Positions 24,073 to 32,225 are shown, counted from the stretch's first letter. The stretch: DNA of 64,000 nucleotides from Acidovorax sp. 210-6 (GCF_010020825.1 NZ_JAACJE010000001.1:1302001-1366000); one strand, 5' to 3'. Numbers and translations are program-made. Notes: generated by a model from the letters alone, not told the origin.

Positions 24073-25134
24073 TCAGCTTGCTGCGGCGAGGCCTTCCCAC
24101 TCGCGGGCCGGCAGCTCGATGAGCTTGCCCCCCAGTTCCTCGAACACGGTGGCCCGGTCGTAGTCCGGGATCTCCTGGCTGAAGTGCGTCACGGCATTCA
24201 CCAGCCCGTAGCCGGAGAGCTCGCCGCCGCTGACCAGATGGCGCAGCACGCCGGCGCGCTCCCCATCGCTGAGCTCGTAGCGGTTGGCCAGCACCTGCAC
24301 GCTCTTTGCGGGGTCGCCGCGCAGCTGGATGCCCTGGGTCCGTTGCATCTTGCGGGCCGCTTCCAGGAAGGTCGTTTCGGCCACCACGTCCTGGATGACG
24401 TCGCGCACCTTGAGGAAGAACGCCCGGTCGTCTGCGAGGAGCGTGTCTTCCTTGTAGACCTGGACGGCATTGTCCTCCGCGCCCAGTGCCCGCCCGATGT
24501 GGGTCTTGCGCAGCGCGCGCTCGGGAACGATCAGCCCGTTGCTGCACAGGACGCGGTACAGCAGCGGCTGCACCGACAGCGTGCCGTGCCCGACCTCGGA
24601 GTTGGTGATCGCGATGCCCGCCTGCACGATGTCGCCGGGTGCCATCGTGTAGGCCAGCGGCGGAACCACGACCTTGATGTACATCCTCGTGGGCGTGAGC
24701 TCCATCGACTCGAAGCGCACGTCGGGCAGGCCGCCCAGGATCGGGATCACCGCGTTGGCCAGGTCGTAGTTGTCCAACCGCCGGTAGCGGTCGGACAGGA
24801 AGGCGCGGGCCTGGCCATCCAGGGTTCGCACCATCTTGTGTCCTTCGTCGCACTGCAGCCAGGTGTTGACGTTGCGATCCAGCAGGTCCTGCTGCTCCGT
24901 GCGCATGCGCTCGAAGTACGCATAGGGAATGTTCAGCTTGCCGGCCAGTTGGCGGCGCGCGAGCTCGGTGACGGCGAAGCGGCCGCCATCGGGATGGTCG
25001 ATGACCAGGCGCGTCTCGCCCTGTCCGTCGGTCTCGTGCCGCATCGCCGACGGGGGCAGCACCAGGTCCTTCTTGGTCTCGAGCTGGCGCGTCAGTTCGC
25101 GAGCAAGCTCCTCGAGGGTTCGTCCATTGCGCAT
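24073..25134 (-). CDS. DUF932-family protein
   Basis: The product is 353 aa from ATG 25134. It shows the DUF932 features: N-terminal helical region, AVTELARRQLAGKLNIPYAY, Y-F-E-R-M, R-A-F-L-S-D-R-Y-R-R-L-D-N-Y-D-L-A, then G-I-A-I-T-N-S-E-V-G-H-G, C-S-N-G-L and a helical C-terminus. DUF932 proteins are common on plasmids, ICEs and phages; their function is not established. The gene is preceded by about 310 non-coding bases rich in hairpins. Confidence 0.92.
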   Translation of the reverse strand: MRNGRTLEELARELTRQLETKKDLVLPPSAMRHETDGQGETRLVIDHPDGGRFAVTELARRQLAGKLNIPYAYFERMRTEQQDLLDRNVNTWLQCDEGHKMVRTLDGQARAFLSDRYRRLDNYDLANAVIPILGGLPDVRFESMELTPTRMYIKVVVPPLAYTMAPGDIVQAGIAITNSEVGHGTLSVQPLLYRVLCSNGLIVPERALRKTHIGRALGAEDNAVQVYKEDTLLADDRAFFLKVRDVIQDVVAETTFLEAARKMQRTQGIQLRGDPAKSVQVLANRYELSDGERAGVLRHLVSGGELSGYGLVNAVTHFSQEIPDYDRATVFEELGGKLIELPAREWEGLAAAS

Positions 25135-25154
25135 TTGAATCTCCAAAGACAAAT

Positions 25155-25431
25155 GCGGGGACGCGCCTCCCCTCGGGGAACGGTCCCCGCGGGGTGGTGA
25201 ACGAAGCGGCGTTCGCCGCTTCACGGTGCGCGCGACGGATGCCGCGTGCCAACTCCAGGGCTGCCTTCGCCGCGCGATGCGCGGCTTGGTCTGGCAGCTA
25301 CCAGCGGAGCGATGCTCCGGGAGATGCTCCAATGCCTTGTCGCTGACCTCGCCTGTGGCGAAAGTCACCGAGAAGGCGGGTCCGACCTCCGGTCGGACCC
25401 GTCCGGGATGGCCCGGGAAGGCGGCGCCTTC
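25155..25431. repeat. Array of short perfect hairpins upstream of the DUF932 gene
   Basis: The non-coding stretch between the primase stop and the DUF932 start has closely spaced stem-loops: GCGGGGA/TCCCCGC (25155-25161/25184-25190) around CCCC-TC-GGGG; GAAGCGGCG-TT-CGCCGCTTC (25203-25222); GCCGCGC-GAT-GCGCGGC (25269-25285); CGGAGC-GAT-GCTCCG (25305-25319); GGGTCCGACC and GGTCGGACCC around TCC (25378-25400); CCGGG-ATGG-CCCGG (25403-25416); GAAGGC-GGC-GCCTTC (25417-25431). They may shape the 5' leader of the DUF932 mRNA or act as single-stranded DNA signals. No known RNA family is recognised. Confidence 0.75.
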
Positions 25432-25446
25432 GCCGGGACCCCGCCG

Positions 25447-26463
25447 TCACGCGGCGCGTCTCATCTTTTGCACGATGGACCACCAGACCTCGGCCCAGTC
25501 GGCGCCCGGCTTGCGCGGGATGTGGACCTCGACCTCGCGCGCGGGGCCGTGCCGTGCCTCCTTGCGCAGGCGGCGCGCCAGGAAGTAGGAACTGGCCTCC
25601 CCGTCGAAGTCGGCGTCAGCGTCGTTGTCGCCGAAGATCAGCACCCGCCGCACGGTGTCCGGCAGCCAGATCCTCTCCAGGTTGCCCGCGCTCAGGCCGG
25701 GCCAGACCGGGATGTCCTTGAGCAGGTGCACCGCGATCGCGTTCTCGATGCCCTCGGTGAGGCCGAGCACCTCCGTGGGCTCGAACAGGCGGATGGCCGC
25801 GCCGTTGATGCCCGCGGTCAGGACCTTCTTGGCATCGGGCAGGGCCGCCTTGCGCCCGCCGCTCAGGTAGGTGCGGTGCAGCGACACCAGCTGGCCGTCC
25901 GGCCCGTCGATGCGCGCGAGCATCGCGGCGTACTCGGCCACGCGGCGGGTCTTGCCGTCGGCACCGCGCTCGTAGTAGCCCAGGCGCGGGTGGTAGCGCA
26001 GCGCGCTCGGATAGACGTCCATCCCGAGCCCGCGGCCGCAGAGATAGCGGTCCACCTCGTCGCCCCGCCGGATCTGCAGGCCTTCGTCCCAGATGCGGCG
26101 CGCGAGCAGCAGCATGCGCTCGGCGCCGGCCGGCTGCGCGTGGGACGCGGTCGCGGCGGGCAGGCCGCCGACGCACTCGTTGACCTTCTTGAGCGTGGTG
26201 ACGAAGTCCCAGCCTTTGAGAGCCTGCAGCAGCTTGAAGCCACCGCCCGGCCCGCAAGAATCCCGGTTGCGGCAGTGGTAGTTGCCTTCGCCGTATCGGT
26301 CCGTGTACTGGAACCGGTCCGTGCCGCCGCACAGGGGGCACGGCAGGTTCTTGTGCTTGAGGATGCGCTCGTCCACGCCCAGGCAGCGCAGGATCTCGTC
26401 CCAGCGGCCGTGGGCGCGTGCCTTGACGTCCTCGATGCGCAGCTCGTATTCCGTCTCCGTCAT
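25447..26463 (-). CDS. Zinc-finger / Toprim primase-like protein
   Basis: The product is 338 aa; ATG 26463 overlaps the stop of a short upstream ORF as ATGA. The N-terminal zinc finger is P-C-P-L-C-G-G-T-D-R-F-Q-Y, then Y-H-C-R-N-R-D-S-C-G. The C-terminal half is a Toprim domain: L-G-L-T-E-G-I-E-N-A (catalytic Glu) and V-L-I-F-G-D-N-D-A-D-A-D (Asp-x-Asp). This is the layout of plasmid and phage primases without a helicase part. It may prime replication of transferred single-stranded DNA or serve replication of the excised element. Confidence 0.9.
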   Translation of the reverse strand: MTETEYELRIEDVKARAHGRWDEILRCLGVDERILKHKNLPCPLCGGTDRFQYTDRYGEGNYHCRNRDSCGPGGGFKLLQALKGWDFVTTLKKVNECVGGLPAATASHAQPAGAERMLLLARRIWDEGLQIRRGDEVDRYLCGRGLGMDVYPSALRYHPRLGYYERGADGKTRRVAEYAAMLARIDGPDGQLVSLHRTYLSGGRKAALPDAKKVLTAGINGAAIRLFEPTEVLGLTEGIENAIAVHLLKDIPVWPGLSAGNLERIWLPDTVRRVLIFGDNDADADFDGEASSYFLARRLRKEARHGPAREVEVHIPRKPGADWAEVWWSIVQKMRRAA

Positions 26464-26531
26464 GGCGACGTCCTGTGCGTTCCGGGCGGCCGCGCGCGTG
26501 CGGGCTGCCCAAGTGGTTCTATGCGATGCAT
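26460..26531 (-). CDS. Possible 23-aa leader peptide coupled to the primase gene
   Basis: ATG 26531 has TTGGAGGAAAAAC directly upstream, the best ribosome site in this stretch, while the primase ATG itself has only AGGA at eight bases. The 24-codon ORF (MHRIEPLGQPARARPPG, then THRTSP) ends with TGA overlapping the primase ATG. Ribosomes may therefore load here and restart at the primase gene. The peptide has no recognised similarity. A TTG start for a longer primase (26544) is the alternative explanation. Confidence 0.45.
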   Translation of the reverse strand: MHRIEPLGQPARARPPGTHRTSP

Positions 26532-26607
26532 GTTTTTCCTCCAATGGATGTGGCGCCCGCGCAGGCGGCCCCGGGGACCGGACCTCCCGCGCGGCAATGG
26601 CGCTGGC

Positions 26608-26916
26608 CTAACGGCCGATCTCGAACGTGAACAGCAGGCCGGCCTGCAGCGCCCGCGACACCGGGTGGTCCGGCCAGTCGGCGGCGCTCACGTACCGCGT
26701 GTCGGCAGCCATGGCCTCGCCGTCCTGCGAACGCAGCAGGTAGCCGCTGGGCCGCAGTGCGATGCGGTAGGACTGGATGCGCGAGCCGAGGACCACGAAG
26801 GTCCGGCCGGCGATGCCCGTGACGATCTCGCTTTCCTTGATGAGGAACTCGAGTTCCGCGGTGTCGCAGACCGGCACCAGCGGCCGGGAGCGCGCGAAGG
26901 TGGCTGCCTGTGTCAT
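26608..26916 (-). CDS. Small protein of unknown function
   Basis: The product is 102 aa; ATG 26916 overlaps the upstream stop as ATGA. The sequence (CDTAELEFLIKESEIVTGI, R-T-F-V-V-L-G-S-R-I-Q-S-Y, FTFEIGR at the end) looks like a compact soluble alpha/beta protein. No family is recognised. It is part of a four-gene minus-strand set with the primase. Confidence 0.65.
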   Translation of the reverse strand: MTQAATFARSRPLVPVCDTAELEFLIKESEIVTGIAGRTFVVLGSRIQSYRIALRPSGYLLRSQDGEAMAADTRYVSAADWPDHPVSRALQAGLLFTFEIGR

Positions 26917-27125
26917 GGCTCCACCCCCTGTCCGGAGGTTTCCCTGGCGGGGAGGTCTGCGCACCGGCGCCGGGCCGGGCCCGCGCCGGGGAACGGCGCG
27001 GCAGCCGAGGCCGTGCACCGGGACTCGGCGCGGGCGGCCCGCGCTGCCTCGTCGTCCCATCGCGCGGCGACGCCGTAGGCGGCCAGCACGAGCACGAGGC
27101 ACAGCATGATTTCGAATGAAGACAT
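26913..27125 (-). CDS. Small single-span membrane protein
   Basis: The product is 70 aa. It begins MSSFEIMLCLVLVLAAYGVA, one membrane helix, and goes on with a charged then Pro/Arg-rich tail containing two Cys. Its stop overlaps the start of the next gene. No family recognised. It lies 53 bases downstream of the gene at 27179-27742. Confidence 0.55.
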   Translation of the reverse strand: MSSFEIMLCLVLVLAAYGVAARWDDEAARAARAESRCTASAAAPFPGAGPARRRCADLPARETSGQGVEP

Positions 27126-27178
27126 GGCATCTCCTTGGGTTGCGGAGCCCGCGTCCGCGGGCTCCAGGAAGAGGGGGA

Positions 27179-27742
27179 TCAGGCGAAGAGGTCGCCCTGG
27201 AACGAGAGCCACTTGATCTGCTCGTTGATCCACTGGGGGTTCCGGGCGAGCCGAGCCTCGATCCAGCCCGGGTTGCTTGCGAACGCCTCCGCCACCCAGC
27301 GCGGGTAGCGTGCGAGCGACTCCATCAGCCACCCCTTCACGTTGCGCGCGATGTGATCGCGGATCTCCTCGCTGTCCACCCGGCCGCAATAGGCGATGGG
27401 CGAGAGCGGGCTGCAGCCCACCACGCGCAGGCAGTTGACGAACGAGAAGGGGAGGCGGTCCTTTTCCGGGTCGGTAAAGATCCAGCCCAGGGTCGCGAGC
27501 TTCTCGTCCAGCGGCGTTCTCGTGTTCGCCAGATCGCGCACGTCCTTGAGCAGGCGCCAATGGAGATACACGATCTCTTCCACCGTCCATTCGTGCGCGT
27601 CGTCGTCGCCGTCGGGATCGATGTCGGACCAGTCGGGCGCCCCGACGATCGAGGCACCCGCCAGCGCGGTGCTGGGGAGGATGTAGAAGACGTCCGCGGA
27701 CGCTGGCGCGCGCGGGCGGCGGGATGCAATGCTTGTCGGCAT
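27179..27742 (-). CDS. Conserved-looking cytosolic protein of unknown function
   Basis: The product is 187 aa from ATG 27742. The central part has W-T-V-E-E-I-V-Y-L-H-W-R-L-L-K-D-V-R-D-L and F-S-F-V-N-C-L-R-V-V-G-C. The C-terminal part contains three similar short helical units: Y-P-R-W-V-A-E-A-F, N-P-G-W-I-E-A-R-L and N-P-Q-W-I-N-E-Q-I, an x-P-x-W-[IV] pattern repeated about every 12 residues. The repeat pattern is clear, but the function is unknown. It is first in the minus-strand set leading to the primase, behind a hairpin-rich leader. Confidence 0.7.
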   Translation of the reverse strand: MPTSIASRRPRAPASADVFYILPSTALAGASIVGAPDWSDIDPDGDDDAHEWTVEEIVYLHWRLLKDVRDLANTRTPLDEKLATLGWIFTDPEKDRLPFSFVNCLRVVGCSPLSPIAYCGRVDSEEIRDHIARNVKGWLMESLARYPRWVAEAFASNPGWIEARLARNPQWINEQIKWLSFQGDLFA

Positions 27743-27775
27743 GGCTGACTCCAGGAAGGGAGGAGGCAGCCCAAT

Positions 27776-28080
27776 CCCCGTGAGGGGCGGGTGCCCCTCG
27801 GGGTGAATACTCTCGGCATGGCGCCGAGGCTCGCGGGTCAATGGACCCAGGCTGGTTTGTAGGTAGGCGGGTGATCCGCCGTGATCGGTGTGCCAGCTAC
27901 CGGTCGGAAAGAGCTTTCGGCGCAAGGCCAGGCGCTTGCCTCGAAAGCCTGTTCCTGCCGGTGCCGCGGACGTGCGCGCGGCCAATGCTCCAGGGCTCGC
28001 AGTCGGGATCCGTCCGGTCGGGGTGTCCGCCGGGCCGGGCCCGCGGGCCAGCTACCGTTGGACAGCACCGTAGCGGGACG
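27776..28080. repeat. Second hairpin array in the divergent region before the DUF1845-like gene
   Basis: Stem-loops here: CCCCG-TG-AGGGGC and GCCCCTCGGGG (27776-27803, an 11-bp stem with a two-base bulge, 34 bases upstream of ATG 27742); CTCGGC/GCCGAG (27812-27828); GGGTC-AATG-GACCC (27835-27848); GGCGG/CCGCC (27866-27880); GAAAG-AG-CTTTC near 27910; AGGC-GCTT-GCCT (27930-27941). The motif CAGCTACC occurs at about 27894 and again at about 28049, and once in the array near 25.3 kb. Nothing coding is evident between 27743 and 28219. Confidence 0.65.
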
Positions 28081-28219
28081 GCGGGGCGGGGTCAAGGCGC
28101 CCGGCGCCGCCCGCGCGGGCTGTCGCCGAAATGCGCCGGATTCGGGTTGGATTTCGGGTGGCGGCGCGCGCGGCGGGCGCCGAAGATCGGCCGCAGGAAC
28201 CGAAGCACCGGAGGCGGCG

Positions 28220-29185
28220 ATGGCTGATATCCAGATCGTGAAGACGGACCAGGGCGCGGTCAACGCCCGCATCCTGGCGCGGGAGGCCAAGGCCGACTTC
28301 CGCAGGGTCGAGGCGGCGAGCCTGAAGGTCCGCACGCATTTCACGAGCGCGGAGGCCAAGCGGTTGTTCGTGCGCATGTTCAACACGCTGCAGCTCAACG
28401 CCCACTTCATTTCCGTGATCGCGCGCACGCGCATCGACCACCAGGACGTCGAGAGGGAGGAGACCTCGCTGCGCGCCGACATCGACGCGGTCAAGAACAG
28501 GCTCAACCAGGCGCTCGACGGCGCGGAGGCCCTCTTCAAGGCCCATGGGATCAGCAGCTTCGCGACCTATGACACGCAGCCGCTGGAGATCGAGGTCGGC
28601 ATCCTGTCCTCGAGCGGGCGGCGGTACCTCGAGGTGCTCAACCAGCTCGACCAGCTGATGCCCTTGCTGCAGACGCTGGAGATCCATGAGGTCATCAGCA
28701 CCCAGGAGCTGGACATCCAGCGCGCCGCGCTGAAGCGCCAGATCAAGGACATCGCCAATTCGGCGCGCCGGCAGGCCACCGGTCTGCGCAGGCGCATGAA
28801 TGCAATGGGGGCGCGTGATGGAGATCTGGGCGAGGTGGCCCCTCGGCCGGTTGCGCCAGCGGCCGGCGAACCGCGCATGGACGATGCCGCCGCGCTCGAC
28901 GTCGGCAATGCCAGCCAGTCCGGGGGCGAGCCCGATCCCATCCTCCCGGCGGCGGAACCAGGGAGCGGGGCTGACGCTGCGCACGAGGCCATGGAGCACG
29001 CCATGGGTCCGTCCGTACTCAAGCGTGTGCGCCGCAAGCCGGCAGCCCCGGAAGCGAACGGGGAGGCTGGCAGTCAGCCCGGCGCCCAGCCGGGGGGCGA
29101 CACGGCTGCCCTATCGGGTACCCCGCCGACTGCGGACGCAGGCGCGCCGGTGGATCCCCCGGCCGAGGTGGTGCCGCGGGAATAG
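28220..29185 (+). CDS. DUF1845/AcaB-like protein
   Basis: The product is 321 aa from ATG 28220. Residues 1-195 form a helical domain (KADFRRVEAASLKVRTHF, RIDHQDVEREETSLRADI, PLEIEVGILSSSGRRYLE, LDQLMPLLQTLEI). This resembles the DUF1845 family that includes AcaB of IncA/C plasmids and related ICE proteins. The last 120 residues are an Ala/Pro/Gly-rich tail ending P-A-E-V-V-P-R-E. AcaB acts upstream of transfer activators in IncC plasmids; here the role is only inferred. Divergent from the 27179-27742 gene. Confidence 0.6.
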   Translation: MADIQIVKTDQGAVNARILAREAKADFRRVEAASLKVRTHFTSAEAKRLFVRMFNTLQLNAHFISVIARTRIDHQDVEREETSLRADIDAVKNRLNQALDGAEALFKAHGISSFATYDTQPLEIEVGILSSSGRRYLEVLNQLDQLMPLLQTLEIHEVISTQELDIQRAALKRQIKDIANSARRQATGLRRRMNAMGARDGDLGEVAPRPVAPAAGEPRMDDAAALDVGNASQSGGEPDPILPAAEPGSGADAAHEAMEHAMGPSVLKRVRRKPAAPEANGEAGSQPGAQPGGDTAALSGTPPTADAGAPVDPPAEVVPRE

Positions 29186-29332
29186 TGCAGCGATCACGAA
29201 CGGCAACGAGGCGGCGCAATCGCGTCCGCATCGCCGCGGACAAGCGCGCAGACCCTTGAAGGGACCGAACGAGGATGGGGCACAGCGCCATCGGCCCAGA
29301 GGCTGGGCGGCGGTCCACAGCGGGCCGGTGGA

Positions 29333-29362
29333 GGCGAAAAAAACCGGCCCAGATGGGCCGGT
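29333..29362 (-). terminator. Intrinsic terminator of the RRM gene
   Basis: Read on the minus strand, ACCGGCCC-ATCT-GGGCCGGT (29362 to 29343) is a perfect 8-bp stem with a four-base loop followed directly by a run of T. It lies 21 bases beyond the stop of the RRM gene, a typical Rho-independent terminator. Confidence 0.9.
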
Positions 29363-29383
29363 CTTTCTGCGGTGCGGCTGGGT

Positions 29384-29734
29384 TCAGTAGCGACCACCGC
29401 CGTAGCCGCCATCGCCGTAGCCGACATCCGAACGGCCGGCTGCACGGTAGCCCTGGGCACCATGGCCACCCGCACCACGACCCTCTTCGCGGGGGCGAGC
29501 CAGGTTGACGACGATCGAGCGTCCATCGACGGACCTGCCGTGCAAAGCGCTGATGGCGGCCTGGGCGTTCTCGGCGGAAGCCATCTCGACAAAGCCGAAG
29601 CCCTTGGAACGGCCGGTCTCACGGTCCGTCATGACCTTGGCGGAGGCGACGCTGCCGAACTCGGCAAAGTTGCTCTGCAGGCTGGAATCGGTGACGGAGT
29701 AGGGGAGGTTGCCTACATAGATCTTGCTGGACAT
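29384..29734 (-). CDS. RRM-domain RNA-binding protein with Gly-rich tail
   Basis: The product is 116 aa from ATG 29734. It has a single RNA recognition motif: RNP2 K-I-Y-V-G-N-L and RNP1 R-S-K-G-F-G-F-V-E-M, closing with I-V-V-N-L-A-R-P-R. A Gly/Tyr/Arg-rich tail (GGHGAQGYRAAGR, G-Y-G-G-G-R-Y) follows. Such proteins occur in cyanobacteria and betaproteobacteria and are often cold induced. A perfect hairpin GCATGTGG/CCACATGC (29792-29799/29803-29810) lies 58 bases upstream in the leader. It is unusual cargo between ICE-type genes. Confidence 0.93.
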   Translation of the reverse strand: MSSKIYVGNLPYSVTDSSLQSNFAEFGSVASAKVMTDRETGRSKGFGFVEMASAENAQAAISALHGRSVDGRSIVVNLARPREEGRGAGGHGAQGYRAAGRSDVGYGDGGYGGGRY

Positions 29735-29845
29735 GGAAAAGCCTTTATTCATGGGGCGCGCGCAAGGGCGCGCCGTTTGCGCTAGGGATGTGCATGTGGA
29801 GGCCACATGCGGACGGATGGAAGGGACGCGGTGGGGCGCAGTTGC

Positions 29846-30055
29846 TCAGCACGCCGGAGGGTGCTGCATGCACGTTTGCAGCCAGCCTTGGGTGACTGCG
29901 AAGATTCGCGCGGCTTCGCGAGAGGCAAAGGCTCTGTCAAAGCGGAACACTCGACAGTAGCTGCCGTTGCCTTGAGAGCGTTGGACCGAGACGGAGGCGC
30001 GGAAGCGGCCACAGTCGGTCTGGTGTGTCGCGGGCGAAACGACGTACTTGCCCAT
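29846..30055 (-). CDS. Small conserved-looking protein of unknown function
   Basis: The product is 69 aa from ATG 30055 (an in-frame ATG at 30121 would add 22 residues). M-G-K-Y-V-V-S-P-A-T, G-R-F-R-A-S-V-S-V and R-V-F-R-F-D-R-A-F-A-S-R-E-A-A look like a small beta-beta-beta-alpha protein of a type often seen in Burkholderiales genomes. No function is known to me. It is followed by a region of weak coding character up to the RRM leader. Confidence 0.5.
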   Translation of the reverse strand: MGKYVVSPATHQTDCGRFRASVSVQRSQGNGSYCRVFRFDRAFASREAARIFAVTQGWLQTCMQHPPAC

Positions 30056-30121
30056 GGGAATGGCGGTATTTGGAATCGGGTTCAGTCGGCAACGCAGGCT
30101 GGAATGGACCTGCATGAGCAT

Positions 30122-30873
30122 GGAGAAACGGGATAGGCTGCAGCTCTACAGACCCACCGGGCGGCAATAGCCGCAAAAGCTAGCCGCGCGGGACGATGTG
30201 GCGCCTTCGGCGGGCGTTGTCGTGGCTGCTGGGAACAGCCAGTTGAACTGGTTTGAGTATATCTCGATTCGTATGGACGAGAAGCTTGATATTCTTTTTG
30301 GTTTTATAAAAGCCCTGCCGCACCGATGCGCTCGGATTCCTTCGGCTCCGCGCGCGAGATGCCTGCCGCCGCTGTCTTTCGAGCCTGCCGCATTCTCCCC
30401 AGGCGAGGGCGAGGGAACGACTGCGCCGACACGAGACAAGGTCCGCTGCGGGAAGTCACTCCGACTTGTCTCCCGCGGCGTGGCATTCGGTGCTAGGACG
30501 TGGCGCCGCGGCCCGGCACCCTATGCCTCTTGGCGCAGGCGCGATATGGTTCCGGCAGCCCGCATGCGCCCGTGTTCTCCGCGGTGACTTCGGGCGGGGA
30601 CAGCTGGATCTCCTCGACCCTCCAGCCCTGGAGCTGCTTGCGAATTCTCTTCCTCGCGCCTGCCCGCCGCCGGATGGTCTGCCGTCGCTCGCCGCGGTGA
30701 CCAGAGGCGTCCGCCGAGCGCGGCCATGAACTTGTCGATCGCCACACCGTCCAGGGGACGTCCACGGTGTGCGCCAGCGTGTTGCGTCCCTAGCGTGGGT
30801 GTCATCCTGACCTAGCCCCACGTGAACGAGCGGGTCGGCCACCGACCGGCCTTGCCGGTGTAGGAGTCGAACC
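30122..30873. other. Intergenic region without a convincing gene
   Basis: About 750 bases. The block 30230-30310 is AT-rich for this genome (GAGTATATCTCGATTC, ATTCTTTTTGGTTTTATAAA) and could hold a promoter or be an H-NS target. From 30460 to 30800 several overlapping frames stay open without a plausible protein; a decayed gene is possible. The last part leads into the AlpA-like gene with GTAGGAG as its ribosome site. Confidence 0.5.
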
Positions 30874-31104
30874 ATGACCTACCCATCCGAACGTCCTGCC
30901 GTGCTGCCCGAGACGGGGTTTCTGCGCGAACGCCAGGTGCTGGTGTTCGTGCCCATCTCGAAGTCGACCCTGTGGCGCCGCGTCGACAGCGGCAGCTTCC
31001 CTGCGCCCGTGAAGCTGTCGCCCCGGGTCACCGCGTGGCGGGCCGAGGACGTGCGCCGCTGGATCGCGGACCAAGGAAGCCAGCATCCGCGCTCCCCGGC
31101 GTAG
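30874..31104 (+). CDS. AlpA-family helix-turn-helix regulator
   Basis: The product is 76 aa. ETGFLRERQVLVFVPISKST, then L-W-R-R-V, and later F-P-A-P-V-K-L-S-P-R-V-T-A-W-R-A-E-D-V-R-R-W-I, is the winged-helix pattern of AlpA/MerR-like excisionase-type proteins. A GTAGGAG ribosome site precedes the ATG. AlpA-type proteins regulate or assist excision of integrated elements. No active integrase is seen beside it; a degenerate recombinase-like gene lies 9 kb away. Confidence 0.88.
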   Translation: MTYPSERPAVLPETGFLRERQVLVFVPISKSTLWRRVDSGSFPAPVKLSPRVTAWRAEDVRRWIADQGSQHPRSPA

Positions 31105-31332
31105 CGTCCCGCGAGCGCACGGCGCCGGTCGACCGCGAAGGAGCGGCCTGCGCGCGCATGCGCTCGGGTGGATCCGGAGGCACAGGTGCCCCGCCGTCCC
31201 GCACGTACGCGGCATCGCCATGGAAGCGTGGCCTGGCCCCGCTGCGCGCGCGGCCGCAAGGAAGGGACCCGCTGCACGCATTGCCGCTGCCCGTGCGGGG
31301 CCAACACTGAAACGCCGCAAGGAGGCTGGCAT

Positions 31333-32160
31333 ATGGCGTTTTCGATGGATGACCTGTTATGGATGGGCAAGGTGCTGCAGGCGGCGGGACAGGCCGAGCT
31401 GATGCCGCGCTTCAACCGCCTCGCGCCGGACCAGATAGCGCGCAAGACCTCGGCATTCGACGTGGTCACGCTGGCGGATGAACGCTCCGAGGCGGCGATC
31501 GCCAGCGACCTGGCGCGCCGGTTCCCGGGCGCGCTCATCGTGGGCGAGGAAGCGGCCGGCCGCGACCCGGAACTGCTGGAGCGCATCGGCGGCCGCGACC
31601 TGGCCTTCGTGGTCGATCCGCTCGACGGCACCCGCAATTTCGCCAGCGGTCTTCCGCTGTTCGGCGTCATGGCCGCTGCGGTGGTGCGCGGAGAGATCAT
31701 GGCCGGCGCGATCCACGATCCGGTGACCGGCAGCACGGCCTACGCGTTCAGGAGCGGCGGCGCATGGCTCGAACATGAAGGCGGCGGGCGCCGCATCGAT
31801 CTGCGGGTGGCTGCACCGGTGCCCCCGGACCAGATGGACGGCGTCATCGGCACCAACTTCCTGCCCGAGCCGCTGCGCACGCGCGTGAACCAGCGCCTGT
31901 CCTCGCTGTCGACCACCTGCTGGCTGCGTTGCGCGGCGCACGAGTACCGGCTTGCGGCGGCCGGGCAGGTCCACGCGCTGTTCTACAACAAGCTGATGCC
32001 CTGGGACCACGCCGCGGGCTGGCTGCTGCACCGCGAAGCCGGCGGGCACAGCGCGCATTTCGATGGCTCGCCTTTTCTCCCCGCGCACATGTCAGGCGGG
32101 CTGATCTGCGCGCCCGATGCGCGGAGCTGGCGGGACCTGAAGGCGGCGCTGCTGGATTGA
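31333..32160 (+). CDS. Inositol-monophosphatase-family phosphatase
   Basis: The product is 275 aa from ATG 31333 with AAGGAGG upstream. Motifs of the metal-dependent IMPase/FBPase/CysQ fold: D-V-V-T-L-A-D, V-G-E-E-A-A-G, V-D-P-L-D-G-T-R-N-F near residue 95, and the C-terminal W-D-H-A-A-G-W. The substrate (inositol phosphate, PAP or another) cannot be told. It lies convergent with the AraC-type gene and is transcribed alone. Confidence 0.9.
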   Translation: MAFSMDDLLWMGKVLQAAGQAELMPRFNRLAPDQIARKTSAFDVVTLADERSEAAIASDLARRFPGALIVGEEAAGRDPELLERIGGRDLAFVVDPLDGTRNFASGLPLFGVMAAAVVRGEIMAGAIHDPVTGSTAYAFRSGGAWLEHEGGGRRIDLRVAAPVPPDQMDGVIGTNFLPEPLRTRVNQRLSSLSTTCWLRCAAHEYRLAAAGQVHALFYNKLMPWDHAAGWLLHREAGGHSAHFDGSPFLPAHMSGGLICAPDARSWRDLKAALLD

Positions 32161-32225
32161 GCAGGACGGGGTGGGCTGGGCCTCTCGCGGCCCGGCCGCC
32201 GCCGGGGCTGGCACGCGCCCGCCCG

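Noticed and set aside
30456-30875. Minus-strand ORF of 139 codons upstream of the AlpA-like gene
   Set aside because: Arg/Ser-rich, no domain, and several frames are open in the same stretch; treated as non-coding or decayed.
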